DNA of 64,000 bases. Origin: Nocardia fluminea. GTDB lineage: Bacteria; Actinomycetota; Actinomycetes; Mycobacteriales; Mycobacteriaceae. A program made the position numbers and the translations under genes. The stretch covers positions 4,526,001 to 4,590,000 of the forward strand of contig NZ_PJMW01000002.1 of NCBI RefSeq assembly GCF_002846365.1. The letters run 5' to 3'. The first letter of the stretch is position 1; each line of letters opens with the position of its first letter. The notes beneath the pieces are model-generated. The model ran no database searches. It was not told the DNA's origin and worked only from the letters and a program-made list of their open reading frames with translations. Below, piece by piece: positions 54,853 through 63,781 of the stretch.

Positions 54853-54861
54853 GGAGAGGCG

Positions 54862-55716
54862 ATGACAGACGATTGGAGCCGATGGCTCGACGAGGCCCCC
54901 GAGGGGGACCCGTCCGATGACCTGGCGCGTGATCCGGCTCCGGTGGTGCGGTTGCGGCGCCGCAACGGTGAGCGCCGCGACGGCACCCGCAGGCCGATCC
55001 TGGTGGTCGGCGGCTGCGGCGGCGCGGGCACCACGACGACAGCGCTCGGCCTGGCCGCGGAACTGGTCACCGCCGGTGCGACCACAGTGGCGGTCGACGC
55101 GACCGCGGCGGGAAGCGACATCGCGCTGCGCGGGGCGGACAAGCACCTGCACCCGGTGAACCTGCAGTCCTGGGTCTACGGCCGGGGCGACGACGAACCG
55201 GCACCGCTGGAAGAGTGCCTTTCCCGCTCCACCTCCGGTTTCGGGCTGCTCTGGCGGGACGCGACCCCGCTGCGCCGCCGCGCGACATTTCTCACTGTCG
55301 CGCGGGCGCTGGACACCGGGGGATACACCGCGGTGTACGACGGCGGCAACCCGATTGCCGGGCGGCAACTGCGGCCGCTGCTCGACGACGCCGATATCGC
55401 GCTGGTACTGGCCATCCCGGCCCGCGTCGACGCCGCCAACCGGCTGCGCGTGACCCTGGAATGGCTCGACGACCACTACGGCGACGACGGTGCCGGTGTG
55501 GTCGCCGACACCACCATCGTTGTCTCGCATCAGTATTCACACGACGACTCGCGCGTAGCGGAGCATTTGCGCGAACACCTGTCGGGCTGGGTGCGTGAGG
55601 TCGTCGAGATCCCCTACGATCCGCATCTCGCGCGCGGGGAACTGGTCCGCCACGCCGAGCTGGCCGAGGCGACGCGTTCGGCGTATGCGAGCTTGCTCGC
55701 GGGAGTGGCATCATGA
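54862..55716 (+). CDS. MinD/Ssd-like protein with deviant P-loop
   Basis: The 284-aa protein has an N-terminal acidic tail, then VVGGCGGAGTTTTALGLA near residues 46-64. This resembles the GGxGGAGATT of CpaE/Ssd-type MinD relatives and lacks the canonical KGGxGKT lysines. Later VDATAAGSDIALRG and ALVLAIPARVDAAN fit the fold. It may bind a nucleotide weakly or serve as a positioning scaffold for the membrane machine. It overlaps the next gene as ATGA. Confidence 0.75.
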   Translation: MTDDWSRWLDEAPEGDPSDDLARDPAPVVRLRRRNGERRDGTRRPILVVGGCGGAGTTTTALGLAAELVTAGATTVAVDATAAGSDIALRGADKHLHPVNLQSWVYGRGDDEPAPLEECLSRSTSGFGLLWRDATPLRRRATFLTVARALDTGGYTAVYDGGNPIAGRQLRPLLDDADIALVLAIPARVDAANRLRVTLEWLDDHYGDDGAGVVADTTIVVSHQYSHDDSRVAEHLREHLSGWVREVVEIPYDPHLARGELVRHAELAEATRSAYASLLAGVAS

Positions 55717-56354
55717 CGGCAGCCATGAATCTTCGTCGTCGTCGTGAACCGGACGCCCCCGCCGGTGTAGTCGCGCCGCCAGAATCGCTGCGCGCCAAGA
55801 TCTGGGAGCGCCCGGTGCCCGGGGTCGGCCGGGCACCGCTGGTGTGGTTGCTCGGCGTGCACGGTGGCGCGGGCGCGACCACGCTGTCGCACGTGCTCGC
55901 TCCGGCCGCCGACGCGCGCGGGCGCTGGCCCGGCGTGTTCGACCGCGAATCCCCCTATGTCGTCCTGGTCGCCAGGGAGACCATCTCCGGACTCACCCGC
56001 GCGCACGATCTGCTGCGCCAGCACCACGCCGGGCTCGCGGGCCCGGCGCTGGTTCTCGGCCTGATCACCGTGGCCGCGCGTCCCGGCCGGATGGCGCCGG
56101 AGATCCGGCGCTACCGGGAGGTGGTCGGCTCGCTGGCCGGGCACGTCTGGCAGGTGCCGTGGTTCGAGGAATGGACTCTGGTGGAGTCCCACGTGCTTCC
56201 GGTGTGGTCGCCTGGCGACGAGGTGGCGGTCAGGAAACGCCGCCCCGACCCGCTCGACGACGTACCGGTCGAAATCGGTGACCTCGGTACCGATGTGGTC
56301 GCCGCGATCCGCACGAGTCTCGGCGCGGCTGCGCCGGGCGAGGGTCGATCATGA
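55713..56354 (+). CDS. second P-loop-like protein of the T4SS-like cluster (DUF6668-like)
   Basis: The 213-aa protein has LLGVHGGAGATTLSHVLA near residues 45-63, again a MinD-like loop without the Walker lysine. YVVLVARETISGLTRAHDLLRQ matches the region that in MinD follows switch II. I recall similar short proteins (DUF6668) in Streptomyces T4SS-like loci, but cannot verify this. It is coupled to the preceding paralog-like gene by ATGA, so the two may form a heterodimer. Confidence 0.65.
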   Translation: MTAAMNLRRRREPDAPAGVVAPPESLRAKIWERPVPGVGRAPLVWLLGVHGGAGATTLSHVLAPAADARGRWPGVFDRESPYVVLVARETISGLTRAHDLLRQHHAGLAGPALVLGLITVAARPGRMAPEIRRYREVVGSLAGHVWQVPWFEEWTLVESHVLPVWSPGDEVAVRKRRPDPLDDVPVEIGDLGTDVVAAIRTSLGAAAPGEGRS

Positions 56355-56448
56355 ACGCCGGGCGGGTTGCCGGTCGGTGGTGTACAAACGTGTGTCGTCG
56401 TCGAAGTGTTTGTGGCACAACACCTTTACTGTGGGAGAAAGGCACCCG

Positions 56449-56742
56449 ATGAGCATGCTCCTCCTCGCCGTGCAGGACACGTACGGCACCGTGCTGGCCC
56501 AGGTCGGTAATCCGACCCCGGAGGCTCCTCCCGGCTCGGAGAAGATCCTGCAGCTGGTGCGATACCTCACCTGGTTCGTGCTGCTGTCGGGTATCTGCGG
56601 CATCACCTACGCGGGCGGCAAGTTCGCGTGGGAGCGCTGGACCGGTGGTGGCCTCGAATCGCCGAAGATGGTGGCGGGCGCCATGATCGGTGGCGTCGTG
56701 GCGACCAGCGCCGGCACGATCATGAGTGCGGTCATCGGTTAG
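56449..56742 (+). CDS. small two-TM protein, VirB2/TrbC pilin-like
   Basis: The 97-aa protein has two hydrophobic helices (about residues 34-54 and 69-95) separated by a short basic loop (KFAWERWTGGG). This is the layout of VirB2/TrbC pilins. The N-terminal 30 residues might be cleaved or extracellular. ATG 56449 follows AAAGG. The stop shares a base with the next start (TAGTG). The pilin assignment rests on topology and context. Confidence 0.6.
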   Translation: MSMLLLAVQDTYGTVLAQVGNPTPEAPPGSEKILQLVRYLTWFVLLSGICGITYAGGKFAWERWTGGGLESPKMVAGAMIGGVVATSAGTIMSAVIG

Positions 56743-56996
56743 TGATCACCGTGCTCGCCTACAAACAGATCCCGGCCGACGTGCTGGCGCCGATGATGCA
56801 GTTGCTCAACTGGCTGCTCTGGTTCGTCCTGCTGTCGTGCCTGGCCTGGATGATCCTGTCGGCGGGTCGATTGTGGATCGCGTTCCGCAGCGACCTGGCG
56901 GTCAACGACGCCTCCCACGGCGTCCTGATGAGTCTGATCGGTGCCTCGGTCGCCAGTACCGCGTCCGCGATCGCGCTGGCCTTCCTGCCGGCATGA
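56742..56996 (+). CDS. second small two-TM pilin-like protein
   Basis: The 84-aa protein begins with GTG. Its two TM helices (about residues 19-40 and 60-82) and the segment MMQLLNWLLWFVLLSCLAWMI recall QLVRYLTWFVLLSGICGIT of the preceding protein, so the pair is probably a tandem duplication. Its start overlaps the upstream stop by one base and its stop overlaps the next start as ATGA. Confidence 0.6.
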   Translation: MITVLAYKQIPADVLAPMMQLLNWLLWFVLLSCLAWMILSAGRLWIAFRSDLAVNDASHGVLMSLIGASVASTASAIALAFLPA

Positions 56997-57601
56997 ATTC
57001 CACAGTGACACGACCGGTTGCGGTCGGTATCGCATTGCTCGCCGCGGCCGTCGGCTGCGGAAGCGGCGGTGATACCGGCCCTGACCTGGCAGCCGCCCCC
57101 ACCGGGGTGGGCTGGCAGGAGTATCAGGGCATCGCGCTGCCGCACACCGACCAGGGCCCGAAAACGGTGGGCCAGGGCGCCGCGACGGGGTTCGAGCATT
57201 CCCCGCGCGGGGCGGGCCTGGCGGCACTGACCCACACCATTCGCTTGTCGGTGGCGCCGGACAGTCAGTGGGCCCAGGTGGTGAACGCCGAACTCGTCCC
57301 GGGGCAGGCGCGGGACGAGTGGGCGATCAACCGGGTACAGCTGTCGATCACCGGACCCGCCACAGCGGAGTACGCGCCGAAATTGTTGGGTTACAAAATT
57401 ACCGAATATCGTGACGACCGAACGACTGTCGACGTCTATACCGAATACTCCGACCGGTCACGGGCGGTGAACCACACCACGGTCAGCTGGTACGGCGGAG
57501 ACTGGCGGCTGCAGTTACCCGATCCACGCTCCACCGACCGACCGGTCGACCCGATCGATGAATTACCGCAGGGCATTGTGACATTGGAGGCACCGCAGTG
57601 A
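56993..57601 (+). CDS. lipoprotein of the T4SS-like cluster
   Basis: The 202-aa protein has a signal peptide and lipobox AVGC (C22). The mature part has GWQEYQGIALPHTDQGPKTVGQGAATGF followed by PRGAGLAALTHTIRL. The same pattern occurs in the next protein, so they are paralogs. The C-terminal half (VSWYGGDWRLQLP) suggests an NTF2-like fold, as in VirB8/TcpC-type components, but this is inferred. It overlaps both neighbours (ATGA, GTGA). Confidence 0.65.
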   Translation: MNSTVTRPVAVGIALLAAAVGCGSGGDTGPDLAAAPTGVGWQEYQGIALPHTDQGPKTVGQGAATGFEHSPRGAGLAALTHTIRLSVAPDSQWAQVVNAELVPGQARDEWAINRVQLSITGPATAEYAPKLLGYKITEYRDDRTTVDVYTEYSDRSRAVNHTTVSWYGGDWRLQLPDPRSTDRPVDPIDELPQGIVTLEAPQ

Positions 57602-58413
57602 GCGAGAAGGAGCCGGGCACGCGCGACCGCGCGTCCTTCGGCATGATCGCCTCCGGTGCCCTGCTCGCCCTGATCATGGTCGCGGGCGCCGTCGTGTACT
57701 TCACCCGCGACGGCGGCAGCGAGGTGGACAACGCGCCACCGCCCGCTCAGGCCGCGGGCGGAACGGGATTCGCCGAACCCGAGGTCGACCTGCTCGGCAG
57801 GCGAGTGGACATCCCGAACAACCCGGCGGGTCAGCCGCTGGCCCAGCAACCGGGTACGCAACGTACCCCCGCAGACCCCGATTGGCTGACCGGCGCGCCG
57901 GAGGGCACCAAGAAACCGCACGGCTGGCAGCGTGTCTACGGCGCGTCGGTGCCGTTCTCCACCTCCGACGGGCCGTCGCGGATCGAGGACGGGCTCGCCG
58001 TCGGCTACGCGCGCACACCGCAGGGCGCCGCGCTGGCCGCCGCGCAGATCACCTACCGGCTCAATGCCCGCCCGGCCGACCGCGACCTGTACGTGACGCA
58101 AGTGCGGGTCAGCACAGCGCAACTGGCCGCCTACGACTCCGCGTTGTCGGGCGAGCGGCTGCCCAAACAGCAGCCGGAGAAGGTCACCAGGTACTTCGTG
58201 GCCTCCGACGCGTTCAAGATCGACGATTTCGCCGAGGATCTGGCGATCGTGCGGCTGGCCTCGCGCGGTCCGGTGATCGACGGCAAGCAGTTGTACGCCG
58301 CCATGCGGATGATCGTGGTCTGGGACGCCGGTGACTGGCGGCTCAAACCGTCGACGACAGCAAATACCCAGACCGAGTACGTGGAATCGCTGGCGGGGTG
58401 GACGACATGGTGA
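57598..58413 (+). CDS. single-TM envelope protein, paralog of the preceding lipoprotein
   Basis: The 271-aa protein has one TM helix near residues 15-35, a Pro/Ala-rich linker, then GWQRVYGASVPFSTSDGPSRIEDGLAVGYARTPQGAALAAAQITYRL aligned with the lipoprotein (GWQ, P, GP, G-A-x-G, P-x-GA-x-LAA, RL). The end, VVWDAGDWRLKP, matches its partner too. It is probably an extracytoplasmic VirB8-like scaffold. GTG 57598 overlaps the previous stop. Confidence 0.65.
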   Translation: MSEKEPGTRDRASFGMIASGALLALIMVAGAVVYFTRDGGSEVDNAPPPAQAAGGTGFAEPEVDLLGRRVDIPNNPAGQPLAQQPGTQRTPADPDWLTGAPEGTKKPHGWQRVYGASVPFSTSDGPSRIEDGLAVGYARTPQGAALAAAQITYRLNARPADRDLYVTQVRVSTAQLAAYDSALSGERLPKQQPEKVTRYFVASDAFKIDDFAEDLAIVRLASRGPVIDGKQLYAAMRMIVVWDAGDWRLKPSTTANTQTEYVESLAGWTTW

Positions 58414-58469
58414 TCGAGGTACAGCACAGCCCGGATCGATTCCGCGCGGACCATCGAGGGGTGCCAACA

Positions 58470-59924
58470 ATGCTGAGGCGGATCGTCACCATTTTCGCGG
58501 TGATCTTCACCGTGATGATCGCGACGCCGACGGTGGCCTACGGCCAGACCTACGGCTTCGACGAGGCGTGCAACGAACTACACGACACCCTCGACAGCGT
58601 CGCGATCCCCGGAGTCTCACTCGGCGACGCGGCATCGGCGGTGTGCAAGGCGGGCAATGCCGCCTCCCACCCCGGCGACGCGGCCACCGCGGTCAAGGAC
58701 AAGGCGTGGGATTCGACCTTCGGCAAGGTGGTCGACTCGCTGATGAAGGGCCTCGGCGAGGCGCTGATCCTGGCGCTGACCTTCTGGATGAAGGTGCCCA
58801 ACGAGGCGGTGAGCGACTCGGGGGCACTGTTCACCAAGATCAACGACTACACCTATCAGATCCAGATATTGCTGTTGATCGCCTCGGTGATCATCACCGG
58901 CGGCCGATTGGCCGAGGCCAGACGCGGGGCGGCCGTGAGCGAGGCCGCCGAATCGTTCCGCCTGTTCGCCAGAGTGGTGTTCAGTTCGTGGATGCTGGGC
59001 GCGGTGATCGTCGCTGGTACGCGCGCCTCGGACAAGTTCTCCGAGTGGATCATCGAGGACGCCACCGGCGGCAATGCCAAGAACATGGCCGAGCTGATGG
59101 TGAAAACCAGTAAGCTACAAGCCTTTTCGCCGGGCCTGGTGCTGATCATCGCCATCGTCGGCCTGCTCGGCGCGCTCGCCCAGATCGTACTGGCCATCGT
59201 GCGGCAGGGTCTGCTGGTGGTCGCCGCGGGCGTGCTGCCGCTGGCCGCCGCCGCCTCGGCGACCGGCACCGGCAAGCAGTCCTATCAGAAACTGGTGGGC
59301 TGGATCATCGCGTTCATGCTGTTCAAACCGGTGGCCGCGATCGTGTACATGATCGCGTTCACCACCGCGGGCCACGTCGACGAGACCACGGAATCGGGCG
59401 GCCTGCCCAGCGGCGAGGACGCGCAGCGGATGCTGGTCGCGCTGGTGCTGCTGTGCAGCGTGGCGTTCGTACTGCCCGCGCTGATGCGCCTGGTCGCGCC
59501 CGCGGTCGCCACCGTCGGCACCGGTGGTTCGGGTCTGATGGTGGCCGGTGGTGCGGCGGTAGCCGCGATGGGTCTCGGCGCGATCGGCACCAAGGCGGTC
59601 GCCTCCCGGCCGGTGGCGGCGCCCGGCTCCGCGGGTTACTTCGGTAGCGGCGGTGCGGGTCCGCGGCCCAGTGGACCCGGCGGCGGTACCGGTGGCGGTG
59701 GCGGCAACGCTCCGCGACCCGCGCCGCCACCGCGTGGAGGCGGGGCCGCGCCGCCGCAGACGACCAGTTCGGGCTCGGTGCCCGCGGGCGCCGCCCGCAA
59801 TGTGGCGGTCGCCCGGACCGCGGCCAACACCACCGGGCGCGCGGACCAATCGATGGGCGACGTCGCCGGTGACCGCTGGTCGAATCGTTCACCCGACCTC
59901 GGCAGGAGCACGATTCCGCGATGA
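58470..59924 (+). CDS. TrbL/VirB6-like polytopic membrane protein
   Basis: The 484-aa protein has a signal peptide (MLRRIVTIFAVIFTVMIATPTVAYG), an extracytoplasmic segment with two Cys, then about six TM helices between residues 95 and 390, and a long Gly/Pro/Ala-rich C-terminal tail. The topology is that of TrbL/VirB6 channel proteins. ATG 58470 is chosen because it begins a clean signal peptide and has GAGGGG upstream; GTG 58410 would overlap the previous stop. It overlaps the next gene as ATGA. Confidence 0.7.
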   Translation: MLRRIVTIFAVIFTVMIATPTVAYGQTYGFDEACNELHDTLDSVAIPGVSLGDAASAVCKAGNAASHPGDAATAVKDKAWDSTFGKVVDSLMKGLGEALILALTFWMKVPNEAVSDSGALFTKINDYTYQIQILLLIASVIITGGRLAEARRGAAVSEAAESFRLFARVVFSSWMLGAVIVAGTRASDKFSEWIIEDATGGNAKNMAELMVKTSKLQAFSPGLVLIIAIVGLLGALAQIVLAIVRQGLLVVAAGVLPLAAAASATGTGKQSYQKLVGWIIAFMLFKPVAAIVYMIAFTTAGHVDETTESGGLPSGEDAQRMLVALVLLCSVAFVLPALMRLVAPAVATVGTGGSGLMVAGGAAVAAMGLGAIGTKAVASRPVAAPGSAGYFGSGGAGPRPSGPGGGTGGGGGNAPRPAPPPRGGGAAPPQTTSSGSVPAGAARNVAVARTAANTTGRADQSMGDVAGDRWSNRSPDLGRSTIPR

Positions 59925-61416
59925 CGACCTCGGCGACCGACACCTACGAGCGCCGCTCGTACGGGCTGTGGCAGAAACCGCGCAGCGCGGGCCTTTTCGG
60001 CCTGCGCTGGGAAGAGACCGTGATCGGTTTCGTCGTGGTGATCACGGCACTGATCTGCGCGATGGTCGGTGGATTCAAATGGGGCTTCGTCGTCGGCGGG
60101 CTCGGCGCGTTGGTGATGGTGCCCCTGGTGTGGCGGACGGGGGGCCGCTCGGGCTATGAGACGGGACTGATGATGTTCAACTGGAGGCGCTCGCGCAACA
60201 ACGGCGAGCACGTGTATCGCGGTGGCCGGTTCTCCCGGATCCCCGGCGGTGTCACGAAATTGCCGGGGCTGCTCGCGCCGTCGAAGCTCTACGAAGGCAT
60301 CGACGCCGGGGGCTATCACTTCGGGATGATCCATCTACCCGCGTTCGCGCAGTACACGGTGGTGTTGCGAGCGTGGCCGCAGGGACACGAGGCGGTGGAC
60401 CAGCCGGTGATCGACCGCTGGGTCGCGGCCTGGGGAACCTCCTCGCCTCGGTCGGGCAGACCAGCGACATCGTCGCGGTGGTCCCGGTGATCGACACGGT
60501 GCCCGAGACCGGGAACCGGTTGCTCAACGAGGTGTCCACGATCACCCGCCCCGAAGCCCCCGAGCTGGCCCAGCAGGTGATGTACGAGCTGGCCACCGAA
60601 TTGCCGCAGGAGCGTGTGCAATTGCTGCCCCGGGTGGCGATCACGTTCAAGGCCACCACCGCCGAGCGGCGCAAGAACCCGGCCGAGGAAGCGGTGGAGA
60701 TCGGGCGCAGGCTGCCCGGTATCTGCGCGGCGCTGGCCGAGGCGGGCGTGCGCGCGCAGCCGATGTCGGCGGAGGAGGTCATCTCCTTCATCCGCCGCAG
60801 CTACGACCCGGCCGCGCAGGCCGACCTCGAGGTGGCCGCCGCCGATCCCGGCGGGCACGGCCTCGGCTGGGACGACGCGGGCCCGGTGTCCTACGACGAG
60901 AAATGGGATCACCTGATCCACGACGGTGGCCGCTCGGTGACCTGGGAGATGGACGCGGCGCCCGAGGGTGCGGTGGACGAGCGGGTGCTGCAGCGACTGC
61001 TCGCGCCCAATCCCGAAGTGCCACGCAAGCGCATCGCGATCGTCTACCGGCCGCACTCGGCCGCCGACGCCGCCGAGATCGTCGACGACGACTTCAAGAA
61101 TGCGCTCGTGGCGCAGCAGAGCGAACGCGGTGTGGTCTCGGCGGCGGCCACGCTGCGTGTCGGCGCCACCCAGCAGGCGCGCGAGGAACAGGCACGCGGA
61201 CACGGTGTCACCCGTTTCGGGGCGCTGGTCACCATCACCGAACCGCTGCGCGGTGACCTGCCCCGCATCGAGGCCATCACCCGCGACCTCTCCACGCAGG
61301 CCCGGCTCAAGATCCGGCGCTGCTACCGCTACCAGTCCGCGGCGTTCGCGGCATCTCTGGGTTGCGGCGTGATCCTGCCCGAACACGCAACCATTCCGAA
61401 GGCATTGGCGGGGTGA
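59921..61416 (+). pseudogene. SCO6880-family protein interrupted by a -1 frameshift
   Basis: Frame 1 runs from ATG 59921 to a stop at 60490 and begins with two TM helices after TYERRSYGLWQKPRSAGLFGL, typical of SCO6880/PrgI-type subunits. Family-like sequence then changes frame at about 60431-60436 (TGGGGAAC) and continues as NLLASVGQTSDIVAVVPVID to a stop at 61416. One extra G in the G4 run would restore a ~498-aa protein. The junction reads VAAWG/NLLAS. It may be a base-call error, a true mutation, or slippage. Confidence 0.8.
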
Positions 61417-61423
61417 GGCGATT

Positions 61424-63781
61424 ATGGGACGCGACTACGAACCCCCGGTGCGCGATCGCGACGACGTCGCGCTGCGCCCGGTCCACCGGCCGCCGCGCAT
61501 CCGCGGCGAACGCGAGCCACGGCCCGCGGGGAGCGCACCGCGGGTGAGCGACGACGTGCTCGGCCTCGACGAGCGCACCGACCGCGACGAGCGCGAAAGC
61601 TCGGCGCGGGGATCACGCGTGCCCGAAGAACGTCCGCCGGGCGAGCGCAGGTCGCGTGAGGAACCCCGGGGCGACCGAGGCCGCCAGGCCCGGCCGCGTG
61701 GTGAGGAACCGCGCAGGCCGAGAGCGGACGAGGACGGTCGCGTTCGCTCCCGTGGTGAGGAGATACGCGGTCGCGCGGACGGACCGCGCCCGGCCGGCCG
61801 CGACGGGTCGGGGGAGCGACGCACCCGGCGCCCGCATCCCGATGCGGACCGGGCCGCCAAGGCACGGGCCGATCGTGGGCTGCGCGACGAGGATCACGGC
61901 CCACGTCTGGAACACCAACGCCCCCAGAGCGATCCGCGGCGACGGCCGAAGCAGGCCGAACCCAAGCTGACGAAGAAGAAGCCGAGGCCCGCGAAGGCTG
62001 TCCGCCCGATCCGGCCAGACGAGGCCGCCGACCGCGCGATGGGTTCGGGTCGATCCGCGAAATCGACCAAGCCGGACCGGCGTTCGCAGTCCGGGCCCGC
62101 CCTACTCGACGACGCCACTCGCGCCCGGTACGAGATGATCGCCCGCGAGCAGTCGGGTCTGCGCGCGGCCTGGGCGACCTTCCGGATCCACACCGACGAC
62201 CTGCGCCGTAACAACGCGCACGCCCGCACCGAGGCCGTGGTCAAGGACGGGTTCGACCGCACCACCGCCGAATTGACCGACCGCGGGTACTCGGGCGCGG
62301 GCGGCGGCAAGATGAACGTCGTCGGCCGTCCGGTCGAGTATCGCGCCACCACCGCCCAGGTCGCGGGTCTGTGGCCGTGGTCGGTCGGTGCCGGTGCGCC
62401 GCTGATCGGTACCCCCCTCGGCTCGCACCTGCACACCGGCGCCCCGGTGTGCTTCGACCCGATGAACTGGTTCATGCGCGGCAGCTTCATCACCGCGCCC
62501 AGCCTGTTCGTGCTCGGCCTCAACGGTTTCGGCAAGTCCTCGCTGGTGCGCCGGATCGTGCTCGGCGGCATCGCGCAGGGCATCACCCCGCTGATCCTGG
62601 CCGACGTGAAACCCGACTATCGCAAGATGGTCGAACTCGTCGGTGGTCAGGTGATCGACCTCGGCTACGGGCACGGCAAGCTGAACCCTCTGGCCGCGGG
62701 CGTGCTCGGTTCGGTGGTGCCGCGCCTGGCCGACAAGCCCGCACTGCAGCGTCAGGTGCTGCAGGATCTGCGCGCCCGGCAGGTGACGCTGATCGCGGGC
62801 CTGGTGGAACTGGTCCGCGGCGCCCGCGTCGCCGACTTCGAGGAAACGCTCATCGCCACGGCGCTGCGCATCCTCTACCAGCCCGGCGGCTTCACCCCCG
62901 ACAAACCGCCGATCATGGAGAACCTGCTCGAGGTGATCGTCGGCGGCGGCGCCGAGATGATGCTCGACGCGGGCGCCGACAACGCCGACGAATACCAGAA
63001 CGCGATCAAGGGTCTGCGCCGTTCGCTGCGCGCGCTCACCCAGGGCCCGTTCGGCGCGATCTTCAACGGCCAGACCAGCGTTCCGATCGACACCGGGGCG
63101 GTGGCGGTGTGCATCGATGTCTCGCACATCCCCAGCGGTGACAAGAAGCTCAAGGCCGCCGTCATGCTGGCCTGCTGGGCAGACGGTTTCGCCTCGGTCG
63201 AGGCCGCGCACGTGCTGGCCGACGCCGACCTCGGCCCGCAGCGCTACTTCCAGGTGGTGATGGACGAGCTGTGGCAGGTGCTCGGGCTCGGCGACTTCAT
63301 GGTCGACCGCGTCGACGAGCTGACCCGTCTGCAGCGTGGTCTGGCCACCGCCCTGATCATGATCAGCCACACGATCAAGGATCTGCAGGCGCTCGGCTCG
63401 GACGCGGCGATCGCCAAGGCCATCGGCTTCCTGGAACGCGCGCGCGCCAAGATCTTCGGCGCGCTGCCCGCCGAGGAGATCAGCAGGCTCGACTCCACGG
63501 TGCCGTTCACCTCGGCCGAGCAGGAGATGGTCACCAGTTGGTCGGCGCCGCAAGCACTCACGGGTGAGGCGCTCAAGCCCGGCCAGCAACGACCGTCCCC
63601 GCCCGGTACCGGCAAGTTCCTGCTGAAGGTCGGCGAGGATCGCCGCCCCGGCATTCCTTTCCACATGGAGTTCACGGTGTCGGAACGAGAAAGCGGAATC
63701 CACGACACGAACCAGCGCTTCAGCGAGTTCGGCGACAACCCGAGGGGCACGCCGGACTACTCGAACGGGAGTGAGCAATGA
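61424..63781 (+). CDS. VirB4-like ATPase of the T4SS-like cluster
   Basis: The 785-aa protein has an Arg/Glu/Asp/Pro-rich N-terminal extension (about residues 1-220) that looks disordered. The ATPase core follows, with Walker A GLNGFGKSS (about 364-372), Walker B QVVMDELW (D614, E615) and the VirB4/TraC-type motif ALIMISHTIKDL. It should energise pilus assembly or substrate export from the cytoplasmic face. It follows the SCO6880-family gene by seven bases and overlaps the next gene as ATGA. Confidence 0.85.
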   Translation: MGRDYEPPVRDRDDVALRPVHRPPRIRGEREPRPAGSAPRVSDDVLGLDERTDRDERESSARGSRVPEERPPGERRSREEPRGDRGRQARPRGEEPRRPRADEDGRVRSRGEEIRGRADGPRPAGRDGSGERRTRRPHPDADRAAKARADRGLRDEDHGPRLEHQRPQSDPRRRPKQAEPKLTKKKPRPAKAVRPIRPDEAADRAMGSGRSAKSTKPDRRSQSGPALLDDATRARYEMIAREQSGLRAAWATFRIHTDDLRRNNAHARTEAVVKDGFDRTTAELTDRGYSGAGGGKMNVVGRPVEYRATTAQVAGLWPWSVGAGAPLIGTPLGSHLHTGAPVCFDPMNWFMRGSFITAPSLFVLGLNGFGKSSLVRRIVLGGIAQGITPLILADVKPDYRKMVELVGGQVIDLGYGHGKLNPLAAGVLGSVVPRLADKPALQRQVLQDLRARQVTLIAGLVELVRGARVADFEETLIATALRILYQPGGFTPDKPPIMENLLEVIVGGGAEMMLDAGADNADEYQNAIKGLRRSLRALTQGPFGAIFNGQTSVPIDTGAVAVCIDVSHIPSGDKKLKAAVMLACWADGFASVEAAHVLADADLGPQRYFQVVMDELWQVLGLGDFMVDRVDELTRLQRGLATALIMISHTIKDLQALGSDAAIAKAIGFLERARAKIFGALPAEEISRLDSTVPFTSAEQEMVTSWSAPQALTGEALKPGQQRPSPPGTGKFLLKVGEDRRPGIPFHMEFTVSERESGIHDTNQRFSEFGDNPRGTPDYSNGSEQ

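Noticed and set aside
60431..60437. Classical programmed -1 frameshift heptamer
   Set aside because: The in-frame heptamer is not of the X-XXY-YYZ type; a missing G is simpler, and slippage stays only a minor possibility.
62102..63778. 558-aa minus-strand frame opposite the VirB4-like gene
   Set aside because: Antisense shadow; the plus frame has Walker motifs and operon overlaps.
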